A stretch of 64,000 nt of DNA, taken from the NCBI GenBank assembly GCA_026419775.2, contig JAOPGA020000191.1:1-64000 (forward strand). Reading direction: 5' to 3'. This document shows positions 24,444 to 36,059 of this stretch, piece by piece. Origin of the DNA: Acrasis kona (lineage: Eukaryota; Heterolobosea; Eutetramitea; Acrasida; Acrasidae). Both the position numbers and the translations under genes were made by a program. The stretch's first letter is position 1. Every line of letters starts with the position of its first letter. A model generated the notes under the pieces. The model had not been told where the DNA came from. It did no database searches and saw only the letters and a list, made by a program, of their open reading frames with translations.

Positions 24444-25767
24444 ATGATACAACTACATAAGATATTTCAAACGACCGGTGGAATAACATGCAAAAGAATA
24501 AGATCCCTCAATGTACTCAGCACTAGATACCAGTTAAGAAAGATGAAATGGGGAGATTCTCATCCACTTAATACACACTCTCAAGATTCCGCCGACATGG
24601 TCACCGTACCGAAACATGGTTCGCGTTCTACAACTGCCGGAAACACCTGGACAGTAATAGAATTCACTCCACAAGGTAATGTAAAGCTAGTCGAATTTAT
24701 GCGGTCAGACTTGTATACTAAATTCGGACTACAAGGTAGGGACGTTCGCGTTCTTATTAGTAATATGAACTACCCTACGGTTCTAGCGAGACAAAAATGC
24801 ATCATTGCTGACATTAAAAACATCAGTGGAATCATAGCAGGAGATCGTTTTCTTTTAATAAGGACAGAAAATTCAGATCCTGCATTTGTCAAACTAGTCC
24901 AAAGTGAGCTCAAATATCACCACATGGGTAGAGAGGGAATCAGACCACTGGTCGAGGGTGCGGATGGCAGGATGGCGGGTGAACATTCCTTTGTTCTTCC
25001 TTTTGAGTTCATCATTCTGGAGTGCATTCTACATCGCATCTGCAGCGATTTAAAAAAAGAACTAGAGCAGTACAAAAAGGAAGTTAACGACATTATATCT
25101 TCTCCATCTCTGGGATCATCCGAGCAAATTTTATTCGATATTATGAAGAAGAGACAAGAGTTGAACAGATTCACTACATTTGTAAGGGAGCTACACGAAT
25201 CAATAGAAAATCTTTTACAGTCTGACGAAGACATGGCCAGCATGTACTTGAGCGAGAAAATGCTGTACGGAAAGAGCAGAGAAGTAAATAAGCATGAGGA
25301 GGTCGAAATGTTATTGGAGAATTACTACACTCAACTGGAAGACATTTTGAATAGAATTGAAGAACTCAAAAGTGACATTCAATCCACCCAAGAGTTTATA
25401 GAAATATGTTTGGATAGCATACGTAACAGAATGATTCAGTTGGAATTGAGGTTGAGTATAGCAAGTTTATCCCTTACCTCTGGTACGTTAGTTGCTGGTT
25501 TGTTCGGAATGAATTTGATGTCTCACTTGGAAAACAACCCGTTTGCTTGTAAGTTTAGTTTTTTCCAATCTTGTAACCCATGTAGTTTATTACATGACTT
25601 TTGGAATTTTATCATTTGCCGGCGGAATGTTTATAATAACATTGTTACGTGCGAGGAAGCATGGTATATTCGACTTTAAATACGTTTCTGCTTTAAAGAG
25701 GAAATTAACAAACCACAATGAAAGGAAGGATCAATTAAAATCTAATGGAATACCCAAACAAGATTAA
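24444..25767 (+). CDS. MRS2: Mitochondrial magnesium transporter, MRS2/CorA family
   Basis: Exons 24444-25548 and 25586-25767 (37-nt GTAAGT...GTAG intron) give about 428 residues. The start at 24444 is preferred over upstream in-frame codons because those lie in the tRNA-Glu gene. The N-terminal 45 residues are rich in Arg/Lys and hydroxylated residues, as in a mitochondrial presequence. A long helical soluble domain leads to two membrane segments near the C-terminus. The first ends in the diagnostic G-M-N (L-F-G-M-N-L). Splicing restores the second (Y-Y-M-T-F-G-I-L-S-F-A-G-G). CorA/MRS2 pentamers pass Mg2+ into the matrix. The C-terminus is basic. A divergent promoter region of about 170 bases lies between it and tRNA-Glu. 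Confidence 0.9.
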
Positions 25768-25944
25768 AGTGTGAGAAATTTAACTTGCTAAAAGATTGAG
25801 AAGGTCGGCAACTAACAAATAAAGATGCAATTGCTATGTTTATTTCGTAATTAATGGCTTTAAGATTATCCGGGTAATCAATAATTTCATCATTATCCTG
25901 TCTATAATTATATTGACAAAGATTACAAAAACTACACAAGAAAG

Positions 25945-28900
25945 ATGCCACCAAAGCCAAAGAAGAGCACCACTCCTGGTATCATGAGTTGGCTTATAAA
26001 AAAGCCTAAAGGTAAGCGAAAATACTTATACAAATTTAACTTTTGTAGAAGGAGATAGTTCGTAAGAACATTTACTTGATTTAATTATTGATTAAATTTA
26101 TAGAAAAACAACACCAAAAACACCAGAAAAGGAAGAGGAAGATGTCTCACAAAGGACTAGATCGAAAACAACTTCTCCAGCAAAACCAAAGTCACCCGCA
26201 AAGTCGCCACTGAGAACAACGCTGTCACCTGCGAAATCACCATCGAAGACAAGCAGTTCTGCTCCGATCTCGCGCAAAAGAAAAGTTGAAGAGAGCAGCG
26301 AGGAGGAACCGGAGGAGAAGAAACCAGAGCCCAAAAGGAGAAAATTAGAACTCACAAAAAAATCCCCCACTCCAACTAAAAAGCCCACCAAAAAGTCTAT
26401 CAAACAAGAATCGTCCGATTCAGACTCAGAGTCTGAAGTTGAATTACCAGCGAAACGAATGAGGACTAGATCCAGAATTGTGGATGACTCTGAAAGTGAG
26501 GAAGACATCACAACCAAGAAACAGAAAAAAGTCACACCCAAAAAGGAGGCCTTTAAACAAGACGAAGATGAAGATATTGTTGTGAAGACAACTAACAAAC
26601 GAAAAACACCAGAAAAGGACACTGTTAAAAAGAACGCATCAAATGATCAGCCAAAGACGCCTGAGAAAAAAACCATCGCAACAAAAAAAGAGGATGCAAT
26701 GGATGAAGACGACATCGAAGTTGTGGAAGTCAAGTCGCCTAAAAAGACACCCGAGAAAAACAAGACGCCAGAAAAGAAGATTGTGTTTGAGGATACAGAA
26801 TCTGAACAAGAGATGATTTCATCCCCAAAAAGGAAAACTCCGGAAAAGAAGACAACAACAAAAAAAGAGTCAACGAAGAAGGAAGAGAAGGAAGAGGAAG
26901 CCAAACCCAAAAAAAGACCATTCTTTAACAAACAAGCCCATGCAGTTAGAGAGGTGGCACTTAATCCAGGATCAAAAGAGATTCCTGTCGGTAAACCTAA
27001 TTGCCTTAAGGTAAATGATAACTATAATCCAAAATTAACCATGAATAGGGAATGGTATTCGTCATCACAGGTAATCTTGATTCTTTATCAAGACCAGAGA
27101 TGGATGACTTAATCAAGCAATATGGTGGATTGATCAGAACAGCAGTTAGCAGCAAAACAACTTATTTAGTTCTTGGTGCCGATCCCGCAGCAAGTAAATT
27201 AGAAACCGCCAAAAAGCATAAAACAAAGAAAACTGATGAGGATGGTGTACTAAAACTGATTCGTGACTCGGCACCACAACAACCAAAAGTCAACCAGCCA
27301 TCTCCACAAAAACAACCAGTCGTAGACACCAAAGAACTAATAGAACAATTGTCGAAACAATCACCAGAAAAGAAGGCAGCGTCCAAAACCAACGCGCTCA
27401 AACCCGCTCACATCTCACAAGCAGTCAACAATCAATTATGGGTGGATCAATTCGCACCCACCAAGAGTTCAGAAATATTAGGAAACACGACGCAAGTAAA
27501 AGAGTTACGAGAGTGGCTGACCAATTGGCAATCCAAATACGAAGCAAGTACCAAGACTGATGCGAAACAAAAAAAATCAGATCAATTCAAAAGAGCAGTC
27601 ATGATTAGCGGAGTCCCAGGAATAGGAAAAACAACATCGAGTAAAGTGGTCGCTAAAGAATGTGGCTTCGACGATGTGATTGAAATGAACGCCTCCGACG
27701 CAAGAAACAAAAAGTCACTCAGGGAACACGTACAGGACCTAACCGACAATACAAGTCTAAAGGAATTCTTCACGGTCGACAAGAAGAAGATGAAAAGCAA
27801 CAGGACCGTTCTAATCATGGATGAGGTGGATGGAATGTCGGGTGGAGATCGCGGAGGTGTCGCCGAATTAATCAGCATGATCAAGAATACGAAAATACCA
27901 ATCATATGTATTTGCAACGATCGCAGCAAACAAAGTTTAAAAACATTACTTACCTATACATTGGAGTTGAAGTTCACAAGACCCAACAAGGACACCATAT
28001 CCAAGAGGCTGATGGAAATTTGTAGAAAGATGAAAATGAGCATAGACCAACAGGCCGTTACATTATTGGTGGAGTCTCTTCACAATGACATTAGGAGCGT
28101 CGTCAATAATTTACAATTATTGAACAGTCAACATGAAAACAAGAAGATTGATTACATGACCGCAAAATCAGAGTATGTGCTTTCGTTCACACCGTTACTA
28201 ACCTTTTCGTAGAAACATACAGAAATCGGACTCTCAAACAAGTATTTTCGGAGTCACGCAGGACCTACTACAAAAAACAACATACGACGTGAAAGACGCT
28301 TTGGATCTCTATCACTTTGATTCCATGCTGGTCCCTCTGTTTATCGCAGAAAATTACATATCCATCACTCCCAGTCACGTCGAACGCAATTCACAACAAG
28401 TAACAATTACATCCCATTCACATTCTAAACATTTTCACACAGCACATTGACACGTTATCAAAAGCATCGGAGAGCATTAGCTTAGGCGATACCATTTCCA
28501 AAAAAATCTTCAAGGATCAAAATTGGAATTTGATGCCAGATGTCGCCTATTCAGGAGTAGCAAGACCATCCATGCTCATGAGAGGAAAAAGAGAAGCACT
28601 TCGTGGAGCTTACGATCACTATTACAGCTTCCCGTCCTCGCTGAGCAAGGGCAGCACCACCACAAAGAACTATAACGTTCTGAGAGGCGTGCAAAAGAGC
28701 AGCGTTTATACTTCCTCGTTATCCAACAACGACATGTTGGACTATTTACCACTGTTGAGAGATTCCATGATGGCGCCTCTCATCGACGATAAAAAAGAAG
28801 GCATACAAGATGCCATAGAGGCTATGGATGAGTACGGAGTCACGCGTGATGATTTGGAAGCGATCGATGAGTTGTGTACGTTTAAAGGTAAATTGGGAGA

Positions 28901-29243
28901 AGAGAGATTCAAGAGCGTCGACACTGTCGTGAAAACTGCATTTACTCGTTCGTTTAATGCTAGACACAAGGCGATCAATAAGGGCAAGATGAGCAAGAAG
29001 GCACAAGAGGAGAACCATGATGGTTTGAACGAGGATGAAATTCAAATTGTCGCCGAGGATCAGGTGGACAAAGAAGATGAAGTGGCCAAGGAATTGGCGT
29101 TGAAATCTGCAATTAAGAATATGAAGAATTTTGAAATCAAGCAAAAGAAAGCAGAGGCTCCGAAAAAGAGAGCTGCTGCTAAGCCAAAGAAGGAGGCGAC
29201 CAAGAAGAAGGCTACATCAAAAAAGATTTCATTGAAAAAATAA
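25945..29243 (+). CDS. RFC1: Replication factor C large subunit (RFC1)
   Basis: Six exons: 25945-26011, 26049-26061, 26104-27010, 27049-28172, 28213-28399 and 28443-29243, giving about 1032 residues. Exon 2 is only 13 nt and is needed for frame. The N-terminus carries a hydrophobic T-T-P-G-I-M-S-W-L patch (possible PCNA-binding motif), then a Lys/Glu-rich tail with many K-T-P-E-K repeats (possible CDK sites). A BRCT domain (about 330-405) precedes the AAA+ module: Walker A G-V-P-G-I-G-K-T (about 516) and Walker B L-I-M-D-E-V-D (about 586), then the RFC1 C-terminal domain. RFC1 opens PCNA and loads it on primer ends. The tail ends in a Lys-rich stretch. The TAA stop lies inside AATAAA. Confidence 0.95.
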
Positions 29244-29273
29244 ATGAGTCGTTAGTGAATATGTATGTCTTTA

Positions 29274-30104
29274 TTAATGGATGAAGAGAGTTGATCCCTT
29301 GGGTAGAACATTTAAAAGCTCTTTGGTCAACACGTCACCTGTCAAAGTTGTGATTGATTTTGGTTTGACTTTAAATTTTTGAAAAACTAAATCTAATAGC
29401 TCTTTTTCGTCACGTCCGTACATGACAATCGGCTTTTGCTTGCCACGATACGATAGCAAGATTAGATGCGACTTTTCTTCCAGACCATTTTGTTTGACAA
29501 GACCTTCAATACTATATATCTTCTCCTCAGGTATTACGAGTTCATCCAAGTTATTTTCTAGTGCTTCATGTTGAGCATGTACGAATTCTGTCAAGTCCTG
29601 AATTAGTACAATGTCGTCACCATTAATGAAACCTTGCACATTTTTTAGACCAAGTTGAACTGCTTTTCTAAGGGGGTGCCTATCACCAGAAGGGTAATGG
29701 TCTGGATCCCTATAAAGTCATTTAAATTTGAAATTTTCAAATTACCACTGTATGCGAACAGTTCCCTTTTCAGAATCAGGCATTCTCAAGTACTTATTAA
29801 AACTTTCTAACTTTAACCATATTCCTAATATATGATCTTGGTTCTTCTTCCTTGCCCAATTCGATCTAAACATCATCCATAGGAAGTTTGTTTTAATCCA
29901 CGTCATCCTTGTAGAACTCCAATCAGGTCCATTCAGCTTTTGGATTTGTACTGCATAATCAGCAATTTTTTTGTTGTAAGCTTGATACACTAGTATCGCC
30001 TCTTCGTTATACTGGGCCATAATATGCCTTCCTGATGCTGGCCATAATTCTCTCTGAAGCAGATATCTTTCAGTTTTGAGCTCCCTGTTCATTTCAGTGT
30101 TCAT
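29274..30104 (-). CDS. DUF4291 family protein
   Basis: Exons 30104-29746 and 29709-29274 (36-nt intron, GTAATT...TATAG) give about 264 residues. Splicing yields V-R-I-Q-W-D-P-D-H-Y, the family's conserved centre. The first exon holds Y-N-E-E-A-I-L-V-Y-Q-A-Y and R-M-T-W-I-K-T-N-F-L-W-M-M-F-R-S, both typical of DUF4291, which is common in bacteria and scattered in eukaryotes. No signal peptide or membrane segment. The function is not known to me. The bacterial bias of the family makes lateral origin possible, but introns and base use match the neighbours. It converges with RFC1, with 30 bases between the stops. Confidence 0.85.
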
Positions 30105-30181
30105 ATGTGAACATGTCTACGAACTCAACACCAGAACTAGATCATTACAACTTTCAAATATTGTGTTTTAATTCAATACAT

Positions 30182-32344
30182 TTAATCATCATGATCTTCG
30201 TCTTGCACCCCCTCATCACATGAACTTTGAACCGCAAATAAATCTTCATCCTGTTCCTCTATTGGTGGATTTTCTTCGTCAATCTTCTTCATCATCAAAC
30301 TCAACTCCATCTCCGCAAACAAGGCCACCTGTTGGGACACAAAATACATGTTTGGATAAGCCCTCCCAGGTGCTTCCCGTGCAACACTCCTCACAATCAT
30401 ATCACCAAAACCATAAAATATAACGTCACGACTACAAGTCATGGAACGATTTTTATTATTTAAAGGATATTTAATTTCTTGACCGGTACTGACAGCATAA
30501 CAACTTTCAAGCCTAAAGTAATGTTTAATTTCACTCAAAACATTCGTGTCAAATTCCGAAAAGTCAGTGTTCTCTAACGAAGGCTCTAAATGTATATTTG
30601 ATGTTCTTACGGCGCTAATGGGAGTCTCTTCGGGTTCCGTTTGTGTAGGGGAGGCAACGTCCGGTATGGATCTCCGATTAAGTAATGCCAATGGTGCTAC
30701 GTAACTCATTCTTCTCTCAGGTTGTGTCGGTGCCACCGGCTCCTCTTCCTCCTCCTCAATGTGCTCGACGGCTTGTTCCTCTTCTTCTTCGTCTTGGTTC
30801 TTCAACGGATCCATTTCGACTTGAGTTTCCGTGTCAATTTGAAAGTAACGATTAGAAGCTTGTTGCTGTTGTTCGGATGACATCATTCGTGATAAATACT
30901 TGTAAGCTAATGATGTGTCGTCTCCACAAAGGTTGCCGCCGATAACCAAACATGCTTTTGATTTGTTTAGTTTGTATTGCTGTTCTGCGGGTATGGTATC
31001 TAGTCGTGTCATGAGAGCATGTGCTTGAAGGGCTTGTATGAGGCGCAAGGAAAGTACATCTTCATCTTCAGGCGAATGAACGTCTTCGTGATGGGATGAT
31101 GTCTCCATACATGGATTAACCATCAAGGTTGCGCATAAAAGTTTAATTTCCTCATAGTCGACATCAACGCTTCCCTTGACCGTATAAGTCTTCATGTATT
31201 GTATCATGTCCTTTGACTCCTTAAATTCCAACTCCATAATCATTCCCACCACTTTGTGTCCATGCTTTTTAATGTGCGAATGACAAGAGTCTCTTGTGGT
31301 TGCGCTGATGAGCTTTGATTGAAACAATTGATCCACGCTTGACTTGATGCATTCGTCAGATAACTTTATCACCCAGTCCTTAACCCTATTAAATCGTGAA
31401 CGTCTATATAAAATGGCACAACCAAACTTGCTTTGATCTGAATAGTCAATTGTTGCTTCCATGTCTTCTGATGGAGCCTTTTGTTGCTGTTGGGCTTTGA
31501 ATAGACCACTGTACCCAATCTTTGATAGATCAAGATACCAACGGTCATACTCTCTGGCATTAACTCTTTGTAGGCACATGAGGTCAGCATTGTAGGATAC
31601 TAATTCTCTGTAAAGGACCTTGCGTCTATACACCTCAGTTGTAACAAAAGAAGGACATCTTGGTAGAGTGTTGACATATTGTGGGGAATTCTTGTCTGTT
31701 TTTGCCTTGATGATTCGAAGAACATCATCTCCAAACAAGTCATAAGAAAGGACCTTGAACCGACAATTAATTCTTTTTTGATGATAAGAGAGACTATATT
31801 GCACTCTATCGTGTGATAAGGGTGGGTAATGCATTCTCTTTGCTTTCACTAGAATTTTATTTTTAACCCACTTCCGTGCGGGCGTTTTTTCTGGCAAAGG
31901 TATGGCCGCTCTCATTAAGACTTCCTTACGTACAATGTGACTTGACGCTGTTACCCCATGCTGGTTTGTTTTGTGGTTGCCTATTAGAACTACCGAAAAG
32001 CGTAATTTGTGGTGCACATCATCGTTAGTGGGTGTATAGTTTGCACCTTGTGATATTAAGACCGGTATACGTGATTTTATACTCTGTACGTCGATTGAAA
32101 TGTTGGACCCAGAGGAGGCACCACCCGCTAGCACTAGATCGGTGGTGGAATCAGCATTTGACGATGTAACTCCTAAAGCTGGCATACGATGCCATTCAAA
32201 TATACACGCACCCATTCTTGTAACTTCTATCGAGGGCACAATCTCTATTCCAACAATTGGTGTATTGTTTTCTAATTCAATCAATATATCTTCTGTGACT
32301 GTGTTTTCTTCATCGCCGTTGCTGCCAGAGTACTCGTTCCCCAT
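30182..32344 (-). CDS. Divergent EEP-fold (CCR4/PDE12-like) protein, probably inactive
   Basis: About 720 residues from the ATG at 32344; the frame upstream to 32380 lacks an ATG. The region from about residue 195 follows the exonuclease-endonuclease-phosphatase fold of CCR4, Angel and PDE12: F-K-V-L-S-Y-D-L-F-G-D, then A-D-L-M-C-L-Q-R-V, later G-G-N-L-C-G-D-D-T-S and D-V-I-F-Y-G. In active enzymes these read N-I-L, L-Q-E-V, G-D-x-N-S and D-(Y/H)-I. Here the Mg-binding Glu is Arg and the Asn positions are changed, so catalysis is doubtful. An acidic Glu-rich insert (about 515-550) interrupts the fold. The N-terminal 190 residues are not recognised. It may be a scaffold derived from a deadenylase or 2'-phosphodiesterase. 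Confidence 0.68.
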   Translation of the reverse strand: MGNEYSGSNGDEENTVTEDILIELENNTPIVGIEIVPSIEVTRMGACIFEWHRMPALGVTSSNADSTTDLVLAGGASSGSNISIDVQSIKSRIPVLISQGANYTPTNDDVHHKLRFSVVLIGNHKTNQHGVTASSHIVRKEVLMRAAIPLPEKTPARKWVKNKILVKAKRMHYPPLSHDRVQYSLSYHQKRINCRFKVLSYDLFGDDVLRIIKAKTDKNSPQYVNTLPRCPSFVTTEVYRRKVLYRELVSYNADLMCLQRVNAREYDRWYLDLSKIGYSGLFKAQQQQKAPSEDMEATIDYSDQSKFGCAILYRRSRFNRVKDWVIKLSDECIKSSVDQLFQSKLISATTRDSCHSHIKKHGHKVVGMIMELEFKESKDMIQYMKTYTVKGSVDVDYEEIKLLCATLMVNPCMETSSHHEDVHSPEDEDVLSLRLIQALQAHALMTRLDTIPAEQQYKLNKSKACLVIGGNLCGDDTSLAYKYLSRMMSSEQQQQASNRYFQIDTETQVEMDPLKNQDEEEEEQAVEHIEEEEEEPVAPTQPERRMSYVAPLALLNRRSIPDVASPTQTEPEETPISAVRTSNIHLEPSLENTDFSEFDTNVLSEIKHYFRLESCYAVSTGQEIKYPLNNKNRSMTCSRDVIFYGFGDMIVRSVAREAPGRAYPNMYFVSQQVALFAEMELSLMMKKIDEENPPIEEQDEDLFAVQSSCDEGVQDEDHDD

Positions 32345-32513
32345 GCCATGCAAACGCTGGTGGTTTGGGGTTACAACCAACTTTTCAAATTACAAAGACC
32401 ATTTCATTAATATGGCCTTTTTAGATCTGGAAGCTAAAAATACTGCGTCAAAATTATCGCTCCCTTGTCAAGAACACGGCAAAGTACCAATTACATGCAT
32501 TAACAAAGATCTT

Positions 32514-34343
32514 TTATTGATATTTTCTCTTTTGCTTTATAAAACTAAACACATGCCATCCTAATAATACAACAGACGCACAAAAACAACAAACGCTCTG
32601 CACAATAACTCTCGTTTGGGTGGCTTGATTGTAGTCAGAGTTAGATTCAGTCAAGCCGAATGAAAACTTTGCTATTCCATTACCAAGATACATTCCGGAG
32701 AACACCACGCCAGTGGCGGTGGCTGCCTTGCTACTCCCACCAAGCATCTGAGATTGATATCTCAATGTGGTCATACTACACATTCTAACAATAATACACA
32801 AAAAACCGCAAGTGATGAGGCCTCCAATAGAATCGGCCATAAAGGCACCTGCAGAGATACCCGCATAAATGAACAAACTAACAGAACCAAGTGAAGACAC
32901 ACTCATAAAACGTTGACGCTCTCTAATAACCAAATTTATTAACAAGACGCAAACCATGCAAGAAATCGCAGGTGCGCATGTAATTAAAAGTAGTGCTACA
33001 GTACTAACTCCGCTTCCGAAGCCAATGTCAAATTTTTCAATCAAGTTCGAGATGAAATTAGTGTACCAGGACTCTGTTCCTATTCCGACAAATAAAAATG
33101 CAAAACTGAAAACGTAAAGCTCTGGTTCACTCAGTGCCTGTCTGAAACTCAATCTGTCTAATTGCATGGGGTCTTCGAAAGGAAAGTGCTTGTCGATTTG
33201 ATCAACCGACTCGTGGTGTCCATAATGTATGTGTTCGTGATGATGGTCATCATGTGACTGCTTGTGAGATGAGTCCGATTGTGGTGGATGTTCGTGATTG
33301 TCTTTTGCTTGATCTACCGTCTCTTCTTGTGTGTCCAATTCGCTATCTTCGTACTGACGTAGTGAGTCAGAATCAATTCCTGCAACTAGTAACATATCGC
33401 GTTCCCATCTGTCTTGTTGTGCTCTAAGACGGAGTGTATAGTAATTATAATCACTGCTTGGACTCCATTCCTTGCTGATTAAAGTAGCGCAAACTGCTGC
33501 GACGCATAAAAATGCTGAACTTGCAAATAACATGACAGTTGGACCTGAAGTGTTGTATTTTGTGAATACGTATACGTTGATGACGTAGGCCATGAACCAC
33601 TGCCAGGATTGAAAAACGTTTAAAAGTCCAGAGATGGTGGCTCTTTCGTGCTTATCATGGTACCAGGCGGAGCAGATTTTACCTTGCACTAATTCAACAA
33701 CGGTGTTTACATACGTACTAATAAGATGAGAGATGTAGAGCAGAGGTGCCACAGAACCTGTATCAACCACATTTGTATCGTCCCCACTCTTTGGCGCTGG
33801 AACTCCTTCTCCTGAACCACCACCAGCGAGAATGGACAGCAAGGCATGAGCTGCATCCGAAGAGCCTGACTCTTTTGGAAGTAAAGTTAAGGCGAGAACG
33901 CTTCCCATGATGACATTAATTAGGGCGTGTGTGAACATTCCAAAAATTAAAATGTATTTTCCATTACGCGTAACTTTCTCAAACCTGTCAATTAGCATTC
34001 CGTTGATCACCATAAACAAAGGCTTTATCATAAAAGCACATCCCACCATGATGATAAGAGTATTCTTATTTACTCCCATGGTATACAAAGTCTCTTTGTC
34101 TTGCGTGCCTAGGATGGTAAGACATGCAGTATTCATGCTTTCAACAGCGGAGCACATTCCTATCAACATCCAATTCAATGTCCGCTTCCACGTGTAGTTG
34201 TAGGATAACCTAATCGGTGTTGTTGGTCTGTACAGATCGAATAAGCCATATATAACAAGAGCTAGTATAATAACCACCAATAACACGCTGCCACTGAGAG
34301 AGTCGAATGTAAAAAAGTCCATCCATGAGGACAGAACATCCAT
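32514..34343 (-). CDS. Major facilitator superfamily transporter with His-rich loop
   Basis: A single frame of 609 residues with roughly twelve hydrophobic segments in two groups. The first half carries G-M-L-I-D-R-F-E-K after TM3, matching the MFS loop-2 signature G-x-L-x-D-R. The central cytoplasmic loop (about residues 330-400) is acidic and then strikingly His-rich (several HH and HxH clusters near 348-385), a pattern seen in zinc and copper transporters. A Gly/Ser-rich extracellular loop lies near residues 170-190. The substrate is unknown; the histidines suggest metal sensing or metal-linked transport. The stop overlaps the start of a T/A-rich 3' end. Confidence 0.78.
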   Translation of the reverse strand: MDVLSSWMDFFTFDSLSGSVLLVVIILALVIYGLFDLYRPTTPIRLSYNYTWKRTLNWMLIGMCSAVESMNTACLTILGTQDKETLYTMGVNKNTLIIMVGCAFMIKPLFMVINGMLIDRFEKVTRNGKYILIFGMFTHALINVIMGSVLALTLLPKESGSSDAAHALLSILAGGGSGEGVPAPKSGDDTNVVDTGSVAPLLYISHLISTYVNTVVELVQGKICSAWYHDKHERATISGLLNVFQSWQWFMAYVINVYVFTKYNTSGPTVMLFASSAFLCVAAVCATLISKEWSPSSDYNYYTLRLRAQQDRWERDMLLVAGIDSDSLRQYEDSELDTQEETVDQAKDNHEHPPQSDSSHKQSHDDHHHEHIHYGHHESVDQIDKHFPFEDPMQLDRLSFRQALSEPELYVFSFAFLFVGIGTESWYTNFISNLIEKFDIGFGSGVSTVALLLITCAPAISCMVCVLLINLVIRERQRFMSVSSLGSVSLFIYAGISAGAFMADSIGGLITCGFLCIIVRMCSMTTLRYQSQMLGGSSKAATATGVVFSGMYLGNGIAKFSFGLTESNSDYNQATQTRVIVQSVCCFCASVVLLGWHVFSFIKQKRKYQ

Positions 34344-34742
34344 GATTGCTCTCTGTCACTTTACAACAAAATTGAAAATTGTGACATTTTCAATCCAAAC
34401 AATACCAAAACAGATCGCACCGATTTATAATCTCATTCTTATTGGATATTCAGGTAAAAAGAATTTAGAACAAGCTTAATAAAGGGCTTGGAGGAATGTC
34501 AATGATTATAAGAATTAGTAAATTGTTGGAAAGAACACAAAGAAATAAACACACAGATGTATCCAAGATTGTTTGTATTAAATAGTGAAATTGAGTTTTA
34601 TGGAGTATGAGTCAAAGTGCCTGACCAGGGCTATATTATCTTATCGCAAGTTTGTAGATATGATCATTTATTAATCTTGGTTGTACTGATTGCTCTGTCC
34701 TCCACTTCTAGGAATTTTGCAGTCAGTCACTGCAATAATATT
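34344..34742. other. Intergenic interval, transporter promoter side
   Basis: About 400 bases between the start of the MFS gene and the end of the unknown gene at 34743. No supported gene. A small plus-strand frame from 34617 is antisense to the neighbour's 3' end and has no recognisable features. Confidence 0.5.
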
Positions 34743-35579
34743 TCATTTGATCCTTTTCTTTATTGCAATAAGATCCTTCTCAAACTCTTTATAAATTTCT
34801 TTCCAACCACGATGTTCTCCATAAGTAAAAAGTTGGCTTAATTTGTTTATTTGCCCTGAGTTGATCATAATTTTTAGTTCACTCTCTTCAGGATACAATA
34901 TTCTTTGGAACATTAATATGAGTCTTCCTGACTTGATTTGCCTAATTCGGTTGAAATTGAATTTGGATTCTGTGAGATCAGGCTTTTTGATTAACTCAGC
35001 CTCAAAGACGATAGCATGGAGGACGCAACGCAACCATTTTAAAGTTTTAGTTTTGATTGTTAGACTATTGAACTCAGCAAAATTTGAACGGGCAACTTTT
35101 TCATCTTTTACATCAACCTTGATTACCGGTGTATCTGGACTCTCGAACTTGACGATCGAGTTTATAAAATCCTTCATGTCCGTGTGCTTGTATGCATAGA
35201 TGGCTGCTACTGGAGCATCTTTTTCGTACCCTGGATTCTTGGACGCTTGCTTGTGTTCCCGTGCTTTATCTTGCGCATTGTTTAGATTAATATGATTGTT
35301 ATGCATTTGTTCGCTTGACAACAAGTAATAAATGGTTCCGTCCAACGATTCCACCACGACGTCACGGAAATCTTCAATGATGTAATCAAGTTTGATGCGC
35401 TTAGGCCCATCTTCGTTTTCTTCACCTTTGTCTTCGCGGCTTCTCTTTAAAGAACAAGAAGTAACAGATTCTTGTGATTTTTCCTCTATGTATCCTAACA
35501 AATCCACAGTGTTGTCTTCGATATCGCTGCTTTGTGAATGCTCGTCATCTGAAAAGCCTTGGTTTAAGTCTATAATCAT
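34743..35579 (-). CDS. Unknown protein with acidic, NLS-bearing N-terminus
   Basis: A single frame of 278 residues starting at an ATG at 35579. The first 70 residues are Ser/Asp/Glu-rich and end in K-R-S-R-E-D-K-G-E...P-K-R-I-K, a likely bipartite nuclear signal. The remaining 200 residues look folded, with alternating hydrophobic strands and Lys-rich helices (R-D-V-V-V-E-S-L-D-G-T-I-Y-Y). No membrane segment or catalytic motif is recognised. I cannot assign a family. Confidence 0.7.
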   Translation of the reverse strand: MIIDLNQGFSDDEHSQSSDIEDNTVDLLGYIEEKSQESVTSCSLKRSREDKGEENEDGPKRIKLDYIIEDFRDVVVESLDGTIYYLLSSEQMHNNHINLNNAQDKAREHKQASKNPGYEKDAPVAAIYAYKHTDMKDFINSIVKFESPDTPVIKVDVKDEKVARSNFAEFNSLTIKTKTLKWLRCVLHAIVFEAELIKKPDLTESKFNFNRIRQIKSGRLILMFQRILYPEESELKIMINSGQINKLSQLFTYGEHRGWKEIYKEFEKDLIAIKKRIK

Positions 35580-36059
35580 ACTCGTGCCTAATGTTTATTT
35601 ATTTTCCTGCAACCCATGTACCTTTTGGGAAAAGTGTTACTTTTTCTACACGCAAGAAAAATCTCGTTTTTTGAGCTTTGGCAATCAATTTGTAAAAAGG
35701 AGAGAACGGCGCGTTGATATAAGCAAGAGGACAGGAAAGACAGGGACAGCGGCAGAAGAAGCTCGGTATTGACTTAACAGCCTAATAGAATGCAACAAAG
35801 AAAAAAATACCCAAATACAAAAAAAGAGATTTCCAATTGCATCAGTATGTAGCAGGATACATTTCATTAACACTAAACCAACAACTGGTGAAAAATAATT
35901 TAAACAACCCTCTACTATCTGGTTCAGAAATTTAATTTCCGGGTGAGAAATAACCTATTCGCGATTTAAATCTCGATACCTTATCATCAAAGAGACCGTT
36001 CGCAAGTTCGTTAGCATGTGTTAGTTATGGTTAGTTGGTAAAATTATGATTCAAGAAGA

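Noticed and set aside
26098-26622. 174-codon minus-strand Ser/Phe-rich frame
   Set aside because: Antisense of the Lys/Glu-rich part of RFC1; such repeats always leave open complementary frames.
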